Below, one piece after another: positions 36,632 through 45,874 of a stretch of 64,000 bases of DNA. The notes below the pieces were generated by a model, which saw only the letters and a program-made list of their open reading frames with translations, did not search any database and was not told the DNA's origin. The DNA lies in NCBI RefSeq assembly GCF_900109725.1, contig NZ_FOBC01000021.1, forward strand, positions 1 to 64,000, written 5' to 3'. The DNA is from Halomonas daqiaonensis (GTDB lineage Bacteria > Pseudomonadota > Gammaproteobacteria > Pseudomonadales > Halomonadaceae). The position numbers were made by a program, and so were the translations under genes. Each line of letters starts with the position of its first letter. Positions within the stretch are counted from its first letter, which is position 1.

Positions 36632-38378
36632 ATGATCCATGACACACTCGACGGCCCCTTCCGCCACCGCTACCTGAGTCACGAGGCGCTGACCCGCCAG
36701 CTCGAGACCTGGGCCCGGGACCATCCGCAGCTGGCCCGCCTGGAGAGCCTCGGCACCAGCCCGCAGGGACGCGACCTCTGGGTGCTGACCCTCGGTCCCG
36801 AGCCCGACCGGCGGCGCCCCGCGGTCTGGGTGGACGGCAGCATGCATGGCACCGAGCTGGCCGGTTCCAGCGTCGCCCTGGCCGTGGCGGAAACGGTGCT
36901 GGCGCTGCACCTGGCCCCCGAACTGCTTCCCGGGGGCTGGCCCGAGCACCAGTGCCGTCAGCTGCGCGAGGTGCTGTTCTACATCTGCCCGCGCCTCTCG
37001 CCGGATGGTGCCGAGCAGGTGCTGCGCCAGGGCGGTTTCGTGCGCTACGCCCCGCGGCGCACCGCCGGCAGCCCCGACCGGCCTCGCTGGCGCGCCGAGG
37101 ACCTGGATGGCGACGGCCGCTGCCGCTACCTACGCCGCCACGACGAGGCGGGCGACTTCGTCGCGTCCCCCGACCATCCGGGGCTGATGCTGCCGCGCCG
37201 GGTGGATGACTTGCCGCCCTACTGGCGGCTCTACCCCGAAGGGGTGATCGAGCACTGGGACGGCGAGACGATCCCCGATCCCGACTGGCTGGTCGACACC
37301 CCGGACTTCAACCGCAACTTCCCCTGGGGCTGGCGGCCCGAGCCGGAGCAGGTCGGCGCCGGCCACTACCCCGGCGACGCGCCCGAGACCCGGGCCATCA
37401 TCGACTTCGCCCTCGCCCACCCGAACCTCTTCGCCTGGCTCAACCTGCACACCTTTGGCGGCGTCTTCATCCGCCCGCTGATCGATGCCCCGGACAGCGG
37501 CATGGCCCCGCAGGACCTTGCGCTCTACCGTCAGCTCGCCGCCTGGGCCCAGTCGCTTACCGGCTACCCCACCGTGAGCAGCTACGAGGAGTTCAGCTAC
37601 GAGCCCGAGACCCCGCTGCATGGCGACCTCATCGAGTTCGTCTATCACCAGCACGGCTGCCTGGCCCAGGTCTGCGAGCTCTGGGACCTCTTCCAGCGCC
37701 TGGGCCTGCCCCGTCCCGCGCGCTTCATCGACCACTACACCGCCCTGGGCCGCGAGTCGATGGAGCGACTGGCCCAACTGGCCCAATGGGACCGGGTGAG
37801 CAATGGCCGGCGGCTGTTCGGTGACTGGCGACCTCTGACGCACCCCCAGCTGGGGGAGGTGGAGGTCGGCGGGCTGGACGCGTGCCACGGCATCTGGAAC
37901 CCGCCGCCGGAGATCCTGCCGGCGATCTGCGACGGCCTGGCGGCTTACTGGCTTCAGGTTGCCTCGATGATGCCGCGGCTGGTGATCGAGGCCGTGCACT
38001 GCACGCAGCTGGCCGAGGGGGTCCATGCGCTGGACGTGACGGTGGCCAACCACGGCTACCTGCCGAGCCATGGCGTGGAGGCCGCGCGCCAGCGCCCCTG
38101 GAACGTCGGCGTGGAGGCCGAGGCCACCCCCCGGGGGCTGCCGGCTGCACGAACCCGGCCGGGCCCGCCGGGTGCTGGGGCATCTGGACGGCTGGGGCCG
38201 CGGTCTCGGTGACGCCGCCCACATGCCCTGGTTCCAGCGCTCCCGAGGCAACAGCCACCAGGCCCGTGTATGCTGGGTGGTCATGGGTGAGGGCGAGGTG
38301 ACCGTGCGGGTCGGCAGCCCGCGGCTGGGTGAGGTGCACCGGACGATCCCGATCCCCGGGGCACCCGGCCACGGCTGA
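36632..38378 (+). pseudogene. M14 family metallocarboxypeptidase, frameshifted near the C-terminus
   Basis: The frame from ATG 36632 encodes the complete catalytic domain: zinc ligands H72 and E75 in GSMHGTELAG and the third histidine in AWLNLHTFGG, with a catalytic glutamate expected in LIEFVYHQHG. After about codon 500 the natural continuation (CRLHEPGRARRVLGHLDGWG, MPWFQRSRGN, CWVVMGEGEVTVRV) is found in the +1 frame to a TGA at 38376-38378. The switch lies at a C6G5 run, 38127-38137, where one extra base would cause it. Unshifted translation ends at 38212 (526 aa) with an R/P-rich tail. The enzyme may still be active because only the C-terminal domain is lost; a sequencing error is also possible. 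Confidence 0.8.
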
Positions 38379-38435
38379 GCGGCTACGACGCCTCACCCCA
38401 TGCGGCGGGTCATGCCCCAACGGGAGGAGCAGGCG

Positions 38436-38885
38436 ATGGACATTGCACTGAAGGACGTCAGCCGCGAGAACTTCGACGCCGTCATCGCGCTGGAGGTCGC
38501 GGCACTACAGCGGGGCTATGTCGCTGACAACCTCTATTCCATTGCCGAATCGAGCTTGCATCCGACCTACCGGCCTCGCGCCATCTATTGCGACGGGGAA
38601 GTGGTCGGCTTTCTCATGTACGAATCCTTCGACCACGACGACCGGCCGTCCGCCTACAACATCTTCCGTCTCATGGTCGACCGACACCATCAGGGAAGAG
38701 GCATCGGGTACGGGGCCATGCAGTGCGTGCTGGACGAGATCCGGGCGCAGGGCCCCTTCGAGCGGATCGCGATCTGCTATGTGGCCACCAACCAGGTCGC
38801 CCGGGATTTCTATGCCAGCCTCGGCTTCCAGGAGATAGGGCTGAACGAGGAGACCGGCGAGGTCATCGCCGAGATCCGGGGCTGA
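38436..38885 (+). CDS. GNAT family N-acetyltransferase (polyamine-acetyltransferase-like)
   Basis: 149 aa from the ATG at 38436, with GGGAGGAGC upstream. The acetyl-CoA motif is RLMVDRHHQGRGIGYGAM (about 78-95). The N-terminal VSRENFDAVIALEV and late NQVARDFYASLGFQEIG resemble the BltD/PaiA-type spermidine acetyltransferases. Substrate inferred only. Confidence 0.82.
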   Translation: MDIALKDVSRENFDAVIALEVAALQRGYVADNLYSIAESSLHPTYRPRAIYCDGEVVGFLMYESFDHDDRPSAYNIFRLMVDRHHQGRGIGYGAMQCVLDEIRAQGPFERIAICYVATNQVARDFYASLGFQEIGLNEETGEVIAEIRG

Positions 38886-38976
38886 CGAGGGGCGCATCGC
38901 ACCCCCGGCGTGCGCCACGCTTGACGGACGGGTGACTGCCGGCCCCAGAATAGAGCATTCCCCCGAGGAGCGTCCC

Positions 38977-40047
38977 ATGTCCCTGCTGAACGCCATCCTG
39001 GATGTCGCCCTCTCTGCCGCCCCTTGGCTGGTGCTGGGGCTGGTAATGGCCGGGCTGATCAAGGCCCTGGTCTCCGAGGCCCTGCTCCAGCGCTGGGTGG
39101 GCGGCCGGGGCCTGGGTAGCATCGCGCGCGCGGCGGTGATCGGCGCCCCCCTGCCTCTCTGCTCCTGCGGCGCCATCCCCACGGCGCTGGCCATGTATCG
39201 TGGCGGCGCCTCGCGCGGCCCAAGCACTGCCTTCCTGATCGGCACGCCGGGCATCGGCGTAGATTCCATGGCCATCACCTATGCCCTGCTCGGCCCCTTC
39301 ATGGCCGTGGCCCGCGCGACCAGCGCGGTGCTCACCGCCATCGTCACCGGCTTGCTGGTGGGCCGCACAGCTCCGGCGAGCGATTCTTCCGGCAGCAAGA
39401 TCCGCGCCGAGGCCGACTGCGGGAGTTGCTGCAGCGGCGGCTGTGACGAGGCAAGAGACGCCCCTGCCGAGAGCGCGTCGCCGGGGCTCACCTCCCGACT
39501 GGCCGGCGGACTGCGCTACGCCTTCACAGACATCCTCGACGATATCAGCCTCTGGCTGCTGGTGGGCCTGCTGGTCGCCGGCGTCCTGATCGCCCTGGTG
39601 CCACCACAGCAACTCGCCGAGCTGGGCAGCGGCTTGGGGGCCATGCTGATCATGGCGGTGATCGGGATACCGTTGTACATGTGCGCCACCGCCGCCACGC
39701 CCATCGCCGCCGGGCTGTTGCTGGCCGGTGTGTCGCCGGGCACCGTGCTGGTCTTCCTGATCGCCGCGCCGGTCACCAGCCTGGCCACTCTCGGGGTCTT
39801 CCGCCGCGAGATGGGCAATCATGGCCTGGCGGCCTACCTCGTCGGAATCCTGACAAGCGCCGTGCTGCTGGGGCTGGCGGTGGATGCCGTGGCGAACTGG
39901 TGGCAGCTCGACATAAGCCGTCAGATCGAGGAGGTAGGCGAGTTGTTGCCGGCCTGGGTCGAGTGGCTGGGACTCATCGTGCTGACCAGCCTGGCCGTGA
40001 AGCCACTGCGCCGGATGCTCGCCGGCCATCTGCCCCACCACGCCTGA
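38977..40047 (+). CDS. SO_0444 family Cu/Zn efflux permease (ArsP/DUF318-like)
   Basis: 356 aa from the ATG at 38977 (GAGGAG upstream). About ten membrane helices in two halves. The first half has PLPLCSCGAIP (C62, C64); the central cytoplasmic loop has a cysteine cluster C148-x2-C-C-x3-C156; the second half has LYMCATAATPIAAG. These match the SO_0444-type two-half permease that exports copper or zinc. A weak TTGACG with 19-nt spacer to CAGAAT upstream is compatible with a MerR-type promoter but no regulator gene is adjacent. Confidence 0.85.
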   Translation: MSLLNAILDVALSAAPWLVLGLVMAGLIKALVSEALLQRWVGGRGLGSIARAAVIGAPLPLCSCGAIPTALAMYRGGASRGPSTAFLIGTPGIGVDSMAITYALLGPFMAVARATSAVLTAIVTGLLVGRTAPASDSSGSKIRAEADCGSCCSGGCDEARDAPAESASPGLTSRLAGGLRYAFTDILDDISLWLLVGLLVAGVLIALVPPQQLAELGSGLGAMLIMAVIGIPLYMCATAATPIAAGLLLAGVSPGTVLVFLIAAPVTSLATLGVFRREMGNHGLAAYLVGILTSAVLLGLAVDAVANWWQLDISRQIEEVGELLPAWVEWLGLIVLTSLAVKPLRRMLAGHLPHHA

Positions 40048-40125
40048 TCCCCGGAAGCCCCGGTGTTGTGAACCAAGTCCTGCGCCCCCATGCTGGCAGG
40101 GAGAAGGACGATAGAGGAGCCGAAC

Positions 40126-40716
40126 ATGACGGATCGCCAGCCCCACCCCCGGATCCTGGTCTTTGCCGGTAGCAGCCGCACCGGCTCATACAACAAGGCG
40201 CTGGCGCGCCAGGCCGCCGAGCGCATCGAACTGCTGGGGGGCCGGCCCACCTTCATCGACCTGCGCGACCATCCCATGCCGCTCTACGATGGCGACCTGG
40301 AGGCCGAGCAGGGCCTGCCCGAGAACGCCCTGGTGCTCCGACGCGGCCTGGCCGACCACGAGGGGCTGCTGATCGCCTCACCGGAGTACAATGGCTTCAT
40401 CACTCCGCTGCTCAAGAACACCCTCGACTGGCTGACCCGTCCCCACAAGGGCGAGAGCGGCCTCGCGCTTTTCGAGGGCAAGCTGGCCGCAGTGGTCTCT
40501 GCCTCGCCCGGCGGGCTGGGCGGCATTCGCAGCCTGGCGCTGATCCGCCAGTTGCTGGCCAACATCGGTGTGACAGTGCTGCCCGAGCAGCTTGCCGTGG
40601 CCCGGGCTTCGGATGCCTTGGACCAGGACGGCCGGCTGCGCGACGAGAAACAGCTGGAGAGACTCGACGCCATCTGCCGGCGCCTGATCGACAGCCTGCA
40701 CCGGCTGCACGGCTGA
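40126..40716 (+). CDS. NADPH-dependent FMN reductase family protein
   Basis: 196 aa from the ATG at 40126 (AGAGGAG upstream). Flavodoxin-like fold with the FMN phosphate loop GSSRTGSYNKALA (about 15-27) and the conserved SPEYNGFITPLLKNTLDWL block. Uses NAD(P)H to reduce flavin, quinone, azo or metal substrates; which one is not readable. Confidence 0.9.
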   Translation: MTDRQPHPRILVFAGSSRTGSYNKALARQAAERIELLGGRPTFIDLRDHPMPLYDGDLEAEQGLPENALVLRRGLADHEGLLIASPEYNGFITPLLKNTLDWLTRPHKGESGLALFEGKLAAVVSASPGGLGGIRSLALIRQLLANIGVTVLPEQLAVARASDALDQDGRLRDEKQLERLDAICRRLIDSLHRLHG

Positions 40717-40734
40717 CCACCGCAAAGAGACGCC

Positions 40735-41697
40735 ATGCCGATCGGGACATTACGACTCTTGCACAGCCGGCTGAAGAACAGCCTGCAGACCCTGCTGATC
40801 ATGGGAGGGCTGGCGCTGGTGCTGGCCGTGCCCGGCTACCTGCTGGCCGGTGGCCTGGGGATAGTGGTGAGCCTCGGTGTCGTGATGGCCGTAGCCTTCG
40901 CCAGCAGTCGGGTGCCGGCCCGTTACGTCCTCGCCGAAGCCGGAGCTGGCCTGCTCGACCGCCACCAGGCGCCGAGGGTTTACCGGCTGCTCGACACCCT
41001 CTATGAGCGCGCCGGCCTGACCCAGCCCCCACAGCTCTTCTACGCCCCCTCGTCGGATCTCAACGCCTTCGCCGTGGGCACCCGGCGCGATGGCGGCATC
41101 GCCGTCACCGACGGCCTCTTGCGTACCCTGACGCTGCGCCAACTGGCCGGCGTGCTGGCCCACGAGGTAAGTCACCTGCGCCATGGCGATACGCGGGTGA
41201 TGTCCATGGCTGCGGCCATGACCCGCCTGACCTTCTGGCTGACCACGGCACTACAGATCAGCCTGCTGCTGATGGTGCCGATGATTCTGGCCGGCGACGT
41301 TCGCCTGCCCTGGAGCTTGCTGCTCGTGGTGGCCTTCGCGCCCAGCCTGAGCACCCTGCTCCAGTTGGCCCTCTCTCGCAACCGCGAATACACCGCCGAC
41401 CTGGACGCCGCGACCCTGACAGGCGACCCTGAGGGACTGGCCTCGGCGCTGAACGTGCTGGAACGCCACCAAGGCCGATGGCTGGCCACGCTATTTGGCC
41501 GCTACCCACCCGCGGGGCTTGAATGGCTGCGTACTCACCCGCCGACGGAGGAGCGTACCCGCCGGCTGATGAAGATCGACGAGTTGCCTGAATCCTCCCT
41601 GCATCATCCTCTCGGGGATCACGGCCACAAGCCTGCAGAGATCAACGAGCGGCCGGGTCCCATCGGCCGGCGCTACTGGATGCGCCGTTGGCGCTGA
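40735..41697 (+). CDS. M48 family zinc metalloprotease (HtpX-like)
   Basis: 320 aa. Two N-terminal helices (about 19-57), the zinc motif H143-E144-V-S-H147 (VLAHEVSHLRHGD), two further helices (about 160-215) and the third zinc ligand in NREYTADLDA. Membrane-bound quality-control protease by analogy with HtpX, though the N-terminus differs from canonical HtpX. It follows the FMN reductase gene by 18 bp, likely one operon. Confidence 0.88.
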   Translation: MPIGTLRLLHSRLKNSLQTLLIMGGLALVLAVPGYLLAGGLGIVVSLGVVMAVAFASSRVPARYVLAEAGAGLLDRHQAPRVYRLLDTLYERAGLTQPPQLFYAPSSDLNAFAVGTRRDGGIAVTDGLLRTLTLRQLAGVLAHEVSHLRHGDTRVMSMAAAMTRLTFWLTTALQISLLLMVPMILAGDVRLPWSLLLVVAFAPSLSTLLQLALSRNREYTADLDAATLTGDPEGLASALNVLERHQGRWLATLFGRYPPAGLEWLRTHPPTEERTRRLMKIDELPESSLHHPLGDHGHKPAEINERPGPIGRRYWMRRWR

Positions 41698-41748
41698 AGC
41701 GCCCGCCCCATCCAGCCCCATTTCCCTGAACGAGCAAGAGAGAACGTC

Positions 41749-42999
41749 ATGAGCGATACGTCAAAGCCCTGGAACAGCCCCATGCCCGAGCCGCAGTTCG
41801 ACCTGATGCGGCGCATCCTGTCCGCACCCAGCCCGGTAGGCCTCGAGGGCGCCATGACCTATGGCGTCCTCAAGCCCCACTTCGAGAGCTTCGCCCCCGC
41901 GGAATGGAAGCTGCAACAGTTCATGGGTCACGCCGGCGTGGTACTGGATACCCACCCCGGCCGCGACGACCTCTTCAAGGTGATGATCATCGGCCATGCT
42001 GACAAGATCCGCATGCAGGTCCGTTCCATCGGCGATGATGGCAAGATCTGGATCAACACCGACGCCTTCCTGCCCAACGTGCTAATCGGCCATGAGGTCA
42101 CACTGTTCAGCGAGGACCCCGGAGCGCAGGGAAGCTACCGGCGCATCGATGGCGGCACCGTGGAAGCGCTGGGTGCCATCCACTTCTCCGACCCGGCGCA
42201 GCGCTCGGGCGAGAAGGGTATCAAGAAGGAGCAGATCTACCTCGACCTGCAGATCCATGGCGAGAACAAGAAGCAGCAGGTAGAGAACCTGGGTGTGCGG
42301 CCCGGGGACTCAATCATCTTCAACCGCCCCATCCGTCACGGCTTTAGCCCGGATACCTTCTACGGTGCCTACCTAGACAACGGCCTGGGTTGCTTCGTCA
42401 CCGCCGAGGTCGCGAGATTGATCGCCGAGGCGGGTGGCACCGAACAGGTGCGCGTGCTGTTCACCATCGCCAGCTACGAGGAGATCGGCCGCTTCGGCAG
42501 TCGCGTCATGGCCGGTGAGATGCGTCCCGACGCGATCATCGCCGTGGACGTGAACCACGACTACGTGGCCGCCCCCGGTATCGGCGACCGACGCATGCAG
42601 CCGCTCGAGATGGGCAAGGGGTTCACCATGTCGGTGGGCGCCATCGCCAGCGAGCAGCTCAATCGAATCATCGAGACCACCGCCCGAGTACAGGACATTC
42701 CCATGCAGCGCGACATCGTGGGTCCGGACACCGGCACCGACGGCATGGCTGGGGTACTCGCCGCCGTGGACTGCGTGGCCACCTCCATCGGCTTCCCGAT
42801 CCGCAACATGCACACCATCTCCGAGACCGGCTACACCAAGGACGTGCTGGCAGCGATCCATGCCATCACCCATACCGTCCAGGCCCTGGACGCCCTGCCG
42901 GATCCGCATCGCGAATTCCGCGACAACCACCCCCGTTTGGATCAGGCCGGGGCGTTGGAACATCAGGGTTCCGAAAAGCCCGAGACGGCCGACAAGTAA
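41749..42999 (+). CDS. M42/M20-like zinc aminopeptidase
   Basis: 416 aa dinuclear metallopeptidase. Metal-site blocks visible are MIIGHADKIRMQV, GAYLDNGLGCFVTAE, FTIASYEEIGRFGSR (catalytic EE), IAVDVNHDYVAAPG and RNMHTISETG. It likely releases N-terminal residues from cytosolic peptides. AAGAGAGAACGTC precedes the ATG. A strong terminator follows at 43027. Confidence 0.85.
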   Translation: MSDTSKPWNSPMPEPQFDLMRRILSAPSPVGLEGAMTYGVLKPHFESFAPAEWKLQQFMGHAGVVLDTHPGRDDLFKVMIIGHADKIRMQVRSIGDDGKIWINTDAFLPNVLIGHEVTLFSEDPGAQGSYRRIDGGTVEALGAIHFSDPAQRSGEKGIKKEQIYLDLQIHGENKKQQVENLGVRPGDSIIFNRPIRHGFSPDTFYGAYLDNGLGCFVTAEVARLIAEAGGTEQVRVLFTIASYEEIGRFGSRVMAGEMRPDAIIAVDVNHDYVAAPGIGDRRMQPLEMGKGFTMSVGAIASEQLNRIIETTARVQDIPMQRDIVGPDTGTDGMAGVLAAVDCVATSIGFPIRNMHTISETGYTKDVLAAIHAITHTVQALDALPDPHREFRDNHPRLDQAGALEHQGSEKPETADK

Positions 43000-43026
43000 C
43001 CGCAAAATCGGTTGGAAGTATGCAGC

Positions 43027-43056
43027 AGGGCGGGCCTCGGGCCCGCCCTCTGTTTT
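43027..43056 (+). terminator. terminator after M42 peptidase
   Basis: Perfect 10-bp stem AGGGCGGGCC (43027-43036) / GGCCCGCCCT (43040-43049), 3-nt loop, then CTGTTTT. Confidence 0.9.
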
Positions 43057-43147
43057 GGTCACCCCTTGCCGAGCAAGGCCCGGGCCCGTGACTGACGCCC
43101 AATGATCGCGCTAGGCTTCATGCATCTCGACAACAGGATCCCTGCAC

Positions 43148-43609
43148 GTGCTCGATGCCCCCCTGGATACTGGCCACCTCTGGGCCGTGGCGATCACCCT
43201 TATCGCCGTGGTGGCCTGTATCCTGCTGCACTACGAGGTGTCGCTGAGACTGTGGCAGGGCCTGGAACAGTCACAAAGCACACTGCGCCGGCGCTTTCTC
43301 AAGCTGACCTTCGGCCTCTTCGCCGCCCACGTCACCGAGATCTGGATTTTTGCCGTGGCGATGGCCCTGCTCGCTGAGCATCCCCTGGCTGGCGGCCTGT
43401 CGGGCATCGGGGCCGTCAACTTCCTGGACTACGTCTATTTCTCGGCGATCACCTACACCACCCTGGGCTATGGCGACCTCTTCCCCACAGGCCCGATCCG
43501 CTTCATGACGGGAACAGAGGCGCTGATCGGCTTCATGCTGATCACCTGGTCGGCTTCGCTCACCTTTCTCGAGATGCAGCGACATTGGTCAGCCCATCGC
43601 GAGCACTGA
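43148..43609 (+). CDS. two-TM potassium channel-like protein
   Basis: 153 aa from a GTG at 43148 (no strong ribosome site). Helices at about 12-28 and 53-75, then the pore with selectivity filter TTLGYGD (104-110) and a last helix (118-138). TLGYGD is a K+-channel-type filter variant. Likely a tetrameric inner-membrane cation channel. No regulatory RCK or nucleotide-binding domain is fused. Confidence 0.85.
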   Translation: MLDAPLDTGHLWAVAITLIAVVACILLHYEVSLRLWQGLEQSQSTLRRRFLKLTFGLFAAHVTEIWIFAVAMALLAEHPLAGGLSGIGAVNFLDYVYFSAITYTTLGYGDLFPTGPIRFMTGTEALIGFMLITWSASLTFLEMQRHWSAHREH

Positions 43610-43715
43610 GCCATTACCAACAGAGACGCGACATACCGCCCCGCTTGTTGGGTGCAGGCTCTGGCCAAACCGCACCCATCGGAGCCCAGACCGACGCGGT
43701 GATTACCACTGGACC

Positions 43716-44087
43716 TCAGGGCAGGCGCCCTTCTCGAGCCAGCCGCCGCCTAACCCAGCGGTCATAGAGCCAGCGCAGCCCTGGCTTTAGCCCCGGCAGG
43801 CCGATCAGCCAAGCTAGGGGCTTCAGCCGTGGCACCCGGCGCATCAACAGGATATAGGCGTCGATACCCTCCTTGATGTGCCCACCTTCCTCTTCCACAT
43901 GCAGCGAGAGCAGTGCTGCCTGAGGGTCAACGCCCCTCTCACGCAGCGTCTCCTGGTGTTCAGTCACATCGCACCACACCACTTGCCGACCAGCCTCCCC
44001 CGCCCAGCGCTCGTAGCGGGCGCGATCGCGCCGGCAGACAGGGCAGATGCCGTCGTAGTAGACCTTCAGCAGTGGCAGTTCGGACAT
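43716..44087 (-). CDS. thiol-disulfide oxidoreductase DCC family protein (DUF393)
   Basis: 123 aa. The family-defining YYDGICPVCRRDRARY (D12, C15, C18) is at the N-terminus, followed by GIDAYILLMRRVPRLKPLAWL and YDRWVRRRL. Presumed thioredoxin-like redox protein; substrate unknown. GAGGGAG lies upstream. Confidence 0.88.
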   Translation of the reverse strand: MSELPLLKVYYDGICPVCRRDRARYERWAGEAGRQVVWCDVTEHQETLRERGVDPQAALLSLHVEEEGGHIKEGIDAYILLMRRVPRLKPLAWLIGLPGLKPGLRWLYDRWVRRRLAREGRLP

Positions 44088-44348
44088 GGGGTGTCTCTCC
44101 CTCGAGGGTGGCTAGCACGGCAACCCCTGTGCTACCGAGGCGACTGGATTGTGAAGCATCTTGCGCTGGACCAACATGGAGATGACCAGTCCTATGATCA
44201 AGATAGCGTTCAGCAGGCGTCTATAGCGAGATGGATATCGATGCGAGGAACGAGTTTGCAGTGTCACCGGCGACACAGGGAAACTCAGCCACTAGTTCGA
44301 TCACATATCGTACCAATATACTGACACCTTTCGATCCTTGGACCTCTT

Positions 44349-44834
44349 CTACCAAGGGATTTTATTGCGAATAAAACGCGTGAAGAAAGGCATCACATAC
44401 AGGACTACCCAAGCCAGAACCGCGCACAACACCGCCGTTTGCTCGCGCCCCAGCCCAACGGCTATCCCTATGGCTGCCGTGAACCAGATACCAGCCGCCG
44501 TGGTAAGCCCTGTGGCAGCCTGCTCATCCTTTCCGGTAATAATGGTACCAGCACACAGAAAGCCAATACCGGCAATCACACCCTGAATGACTCGACTCAT
44601 CTCCGAATCCGAGATACCCGCTTGCTGCGGAATAAATATGAAAAGAGCTGCACCCATGCAGACCAGCATATGGGTACGAATGCCAGCAGCCTTGCCACGC
44701 AGCTCCCTTTCCAGCCCAAGCAAGCCACCCAGAACGGCAGCGGACAGCAATCTGATCACAACAACGACCAGCTCGCTCACATCGTTGAAATCCGAAAACT
44801 CGGACATGACGGTATTACCGATAATTTCCATCAT
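44349..44834 (-). CDS. MgtC/SapB family membrane protein
   Basis: 161 aa with about five membrane helices. MgtC signatures: LGGLLGLERELRGKAAGIRTH and GVIAGIGFLCAGTII, TTAAGIWFTAAIGIAVG. It lacks the C-terminal ACT-like domain of full MgtC, as in the SapB type. Linked to Mg2+ homeostasis or ATP synthase control in other bacteria. Base composition reads clearly lower in GC than neighbours, suggesting acquisition. AGGGAAC precedes the ATG. Confidence 0.88.
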   Translation of the reverse strand: MMEIIGNTVMSEFSDFNDVSELVVVVIRLLSAAVLGGLLGLERELRGKAAGIRTHMLVCMGAALFIFIPQQAGISDSEMSRVIQGVIAGIGFLCAGTIITGKDEQAATGLTTAAGIWFTAAIGIAVGLGREQTAVLCAVLAWVVLYVMPFFTRFIRNKIPW

Positions 44835-44915
44835 TGTTCCCTGCTTTTCTTGTATAGCGTGACCTGGCTCTCACCAACTCTGGTGGGCCAGAGCAGGCTT
44901 CCGGCGTCGCGATCC

Positions 44916-45049
44916 TTAAGAACTCACGGCCGAGCAGCGCCTCGTTGAAGGGGTCGCGGCTGAGCTTTTCGACGCCCGACTCGGTAATCAGCATCTCCTC
45001 CTCGAGCTTGACGCCATCGGCGGCACCCACCTCGCCGATGGAGATCGAG
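44916..45049 (-). pseudogene. C-terminal remnant of an M24-type peptidase
   Basis: The minus frame reads SISIGEVGAADGVKLEEEML then ITESGVEKLSRDPFNEALLG and ends REF, the typical tail of M24 aminopeptidase-P-like or ectoine-hydrolase-like enzymes (assignment by eye). The original stop appears lost through one extra T after GAGTTC (GAGTTCTTAAGG), and there is no upstream part of the gene. A decayed fragment. Confidence 0.6.
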
Positions 45050-45052
45050 TTA

Positions 45053-45169
45053 CATCATCGGCCAGGTCACACCAGCGAGGCCCTGGAGGCATTCTGCGAA
45101 GAACGGGAACATCTGGTGATCGACCACCACGACGTAGCTGTTCCGGCGCCGAGTGAGGCCAAGCCCTGA
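45053..45169 (+). pseudogene. possible C-terminal gene remnant, unidentified
   Basis: The plus frame reads HHRPGHTSEALEAFCEEREH then LVIDHHDVAVPAPSEAKP and a TGA. It has protein-like composition but no start or 5' part; it abuts the M24 remnant on the other strand. I cannot name the parent family. Confidence 0.35.
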
Positions 45170-45253
45170 AGTCAGACGAAGATCGCTGGCCCGCCTCGTA
45201 GTGCGACACGAGCCAGCATTCGCGGCAGGGGTGGCGAAAAGGTGTCGCCCGAA

Positions 45254-45730
45254 TCAGTCGCGCTGGTAGGTACCCACCAGGCGATTCATGCCGAGCAGGT
45301 GAGGCTCGACCTGCTTGAGCAGTTCATGCATCGACAGACCCTCCGGCAGGTCAGTGGCCTTGTCCAGCGCCAGCACCCAGAAGTAGTACTGGTGCACGCC
45401 ATGGCCTTCCGGGGGCATGGGACCCCCGTAGCCCGTCTTGCCGAAGTGATTGATCCCGACGGTGCCCTCGCCGCTGTTCTCCGTCAGCGAGGTGGTAGAG
45501 TCCGGCAGGTTGTAGAGCACCCAATGCACGAAACCGTAGCCACCGTTCTGCACCAAGGGGGCATCCGGGTCGTGGCAGATCACAGCGAAGCTCTTGGTGC
45601 CCTCCGGGGCGCCCTGCCAGGAAAGTGCCGGCGAGGTATCGTCACCCTCCCCGGTGTGTTTCGTCGGAATGGCACCCCCCGCCGCGAAGGCGGAGCTTTC
45701 CAGCTGCATGGTCGAGAGTGCAAAGGCCAT
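45254..45730 (-). CDS. YbhB/YbcL family Raf-kinase-inhibitor-like protein
   Basis: 158 aa from the ATG at 45730 (AGGGAGG upstream). PEBP-fold landmarks: GDDTSPALSWQGAPEGTKSF, ICHDPDAP, GFVHWVLYNLP, GYGGPMPPEGHGVHQYYFWV. Anion-binding pocket residues D and H are present. Bacterial function unknown. No signal peptide. Confidence 0.92.
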   Translation of the reverse strand: MAFALSTMQLESSAFAAGGAIPTKHTGEGDDTSPALSWQGAPEGTKSFAVICHDPDAPLVQNGGYGFVHWVLYNLPDSTTSLTENSGEGTVGINHFGKTGYGGPMPPEGHGVHQYYFWVLALDKATDLPEGLSMHELLKQVEPHLLGMNRLVGTYQRD

Positions 45731-45874
45731 GGTGATCAACCTCCCTGGGTGTCGAATTGTCGGAATGACGGTGCGACAGCGCCGAAACAGCGTCGGAGAA
45801 AGCCCGCGGCCTGTCAACGCCACCTGGCCATGGCATGATGGCCGTAAGCCACGAATTCAACCCGGGAGTCCGCC

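Noticed and set aside
37130-38284. 384-codon minus-strand ORF opposite the M14 gene
   Set aside because: Arginine/proline-rich shadow; the plus-strand frame carries zinc-site motifs.
44100-44145. Hairpin TAGCAC / GTGCTA after the DCC gene start
   Set aside because: Only six base pairs with a 10-nt loop and no T-run; not a convincing terminator.
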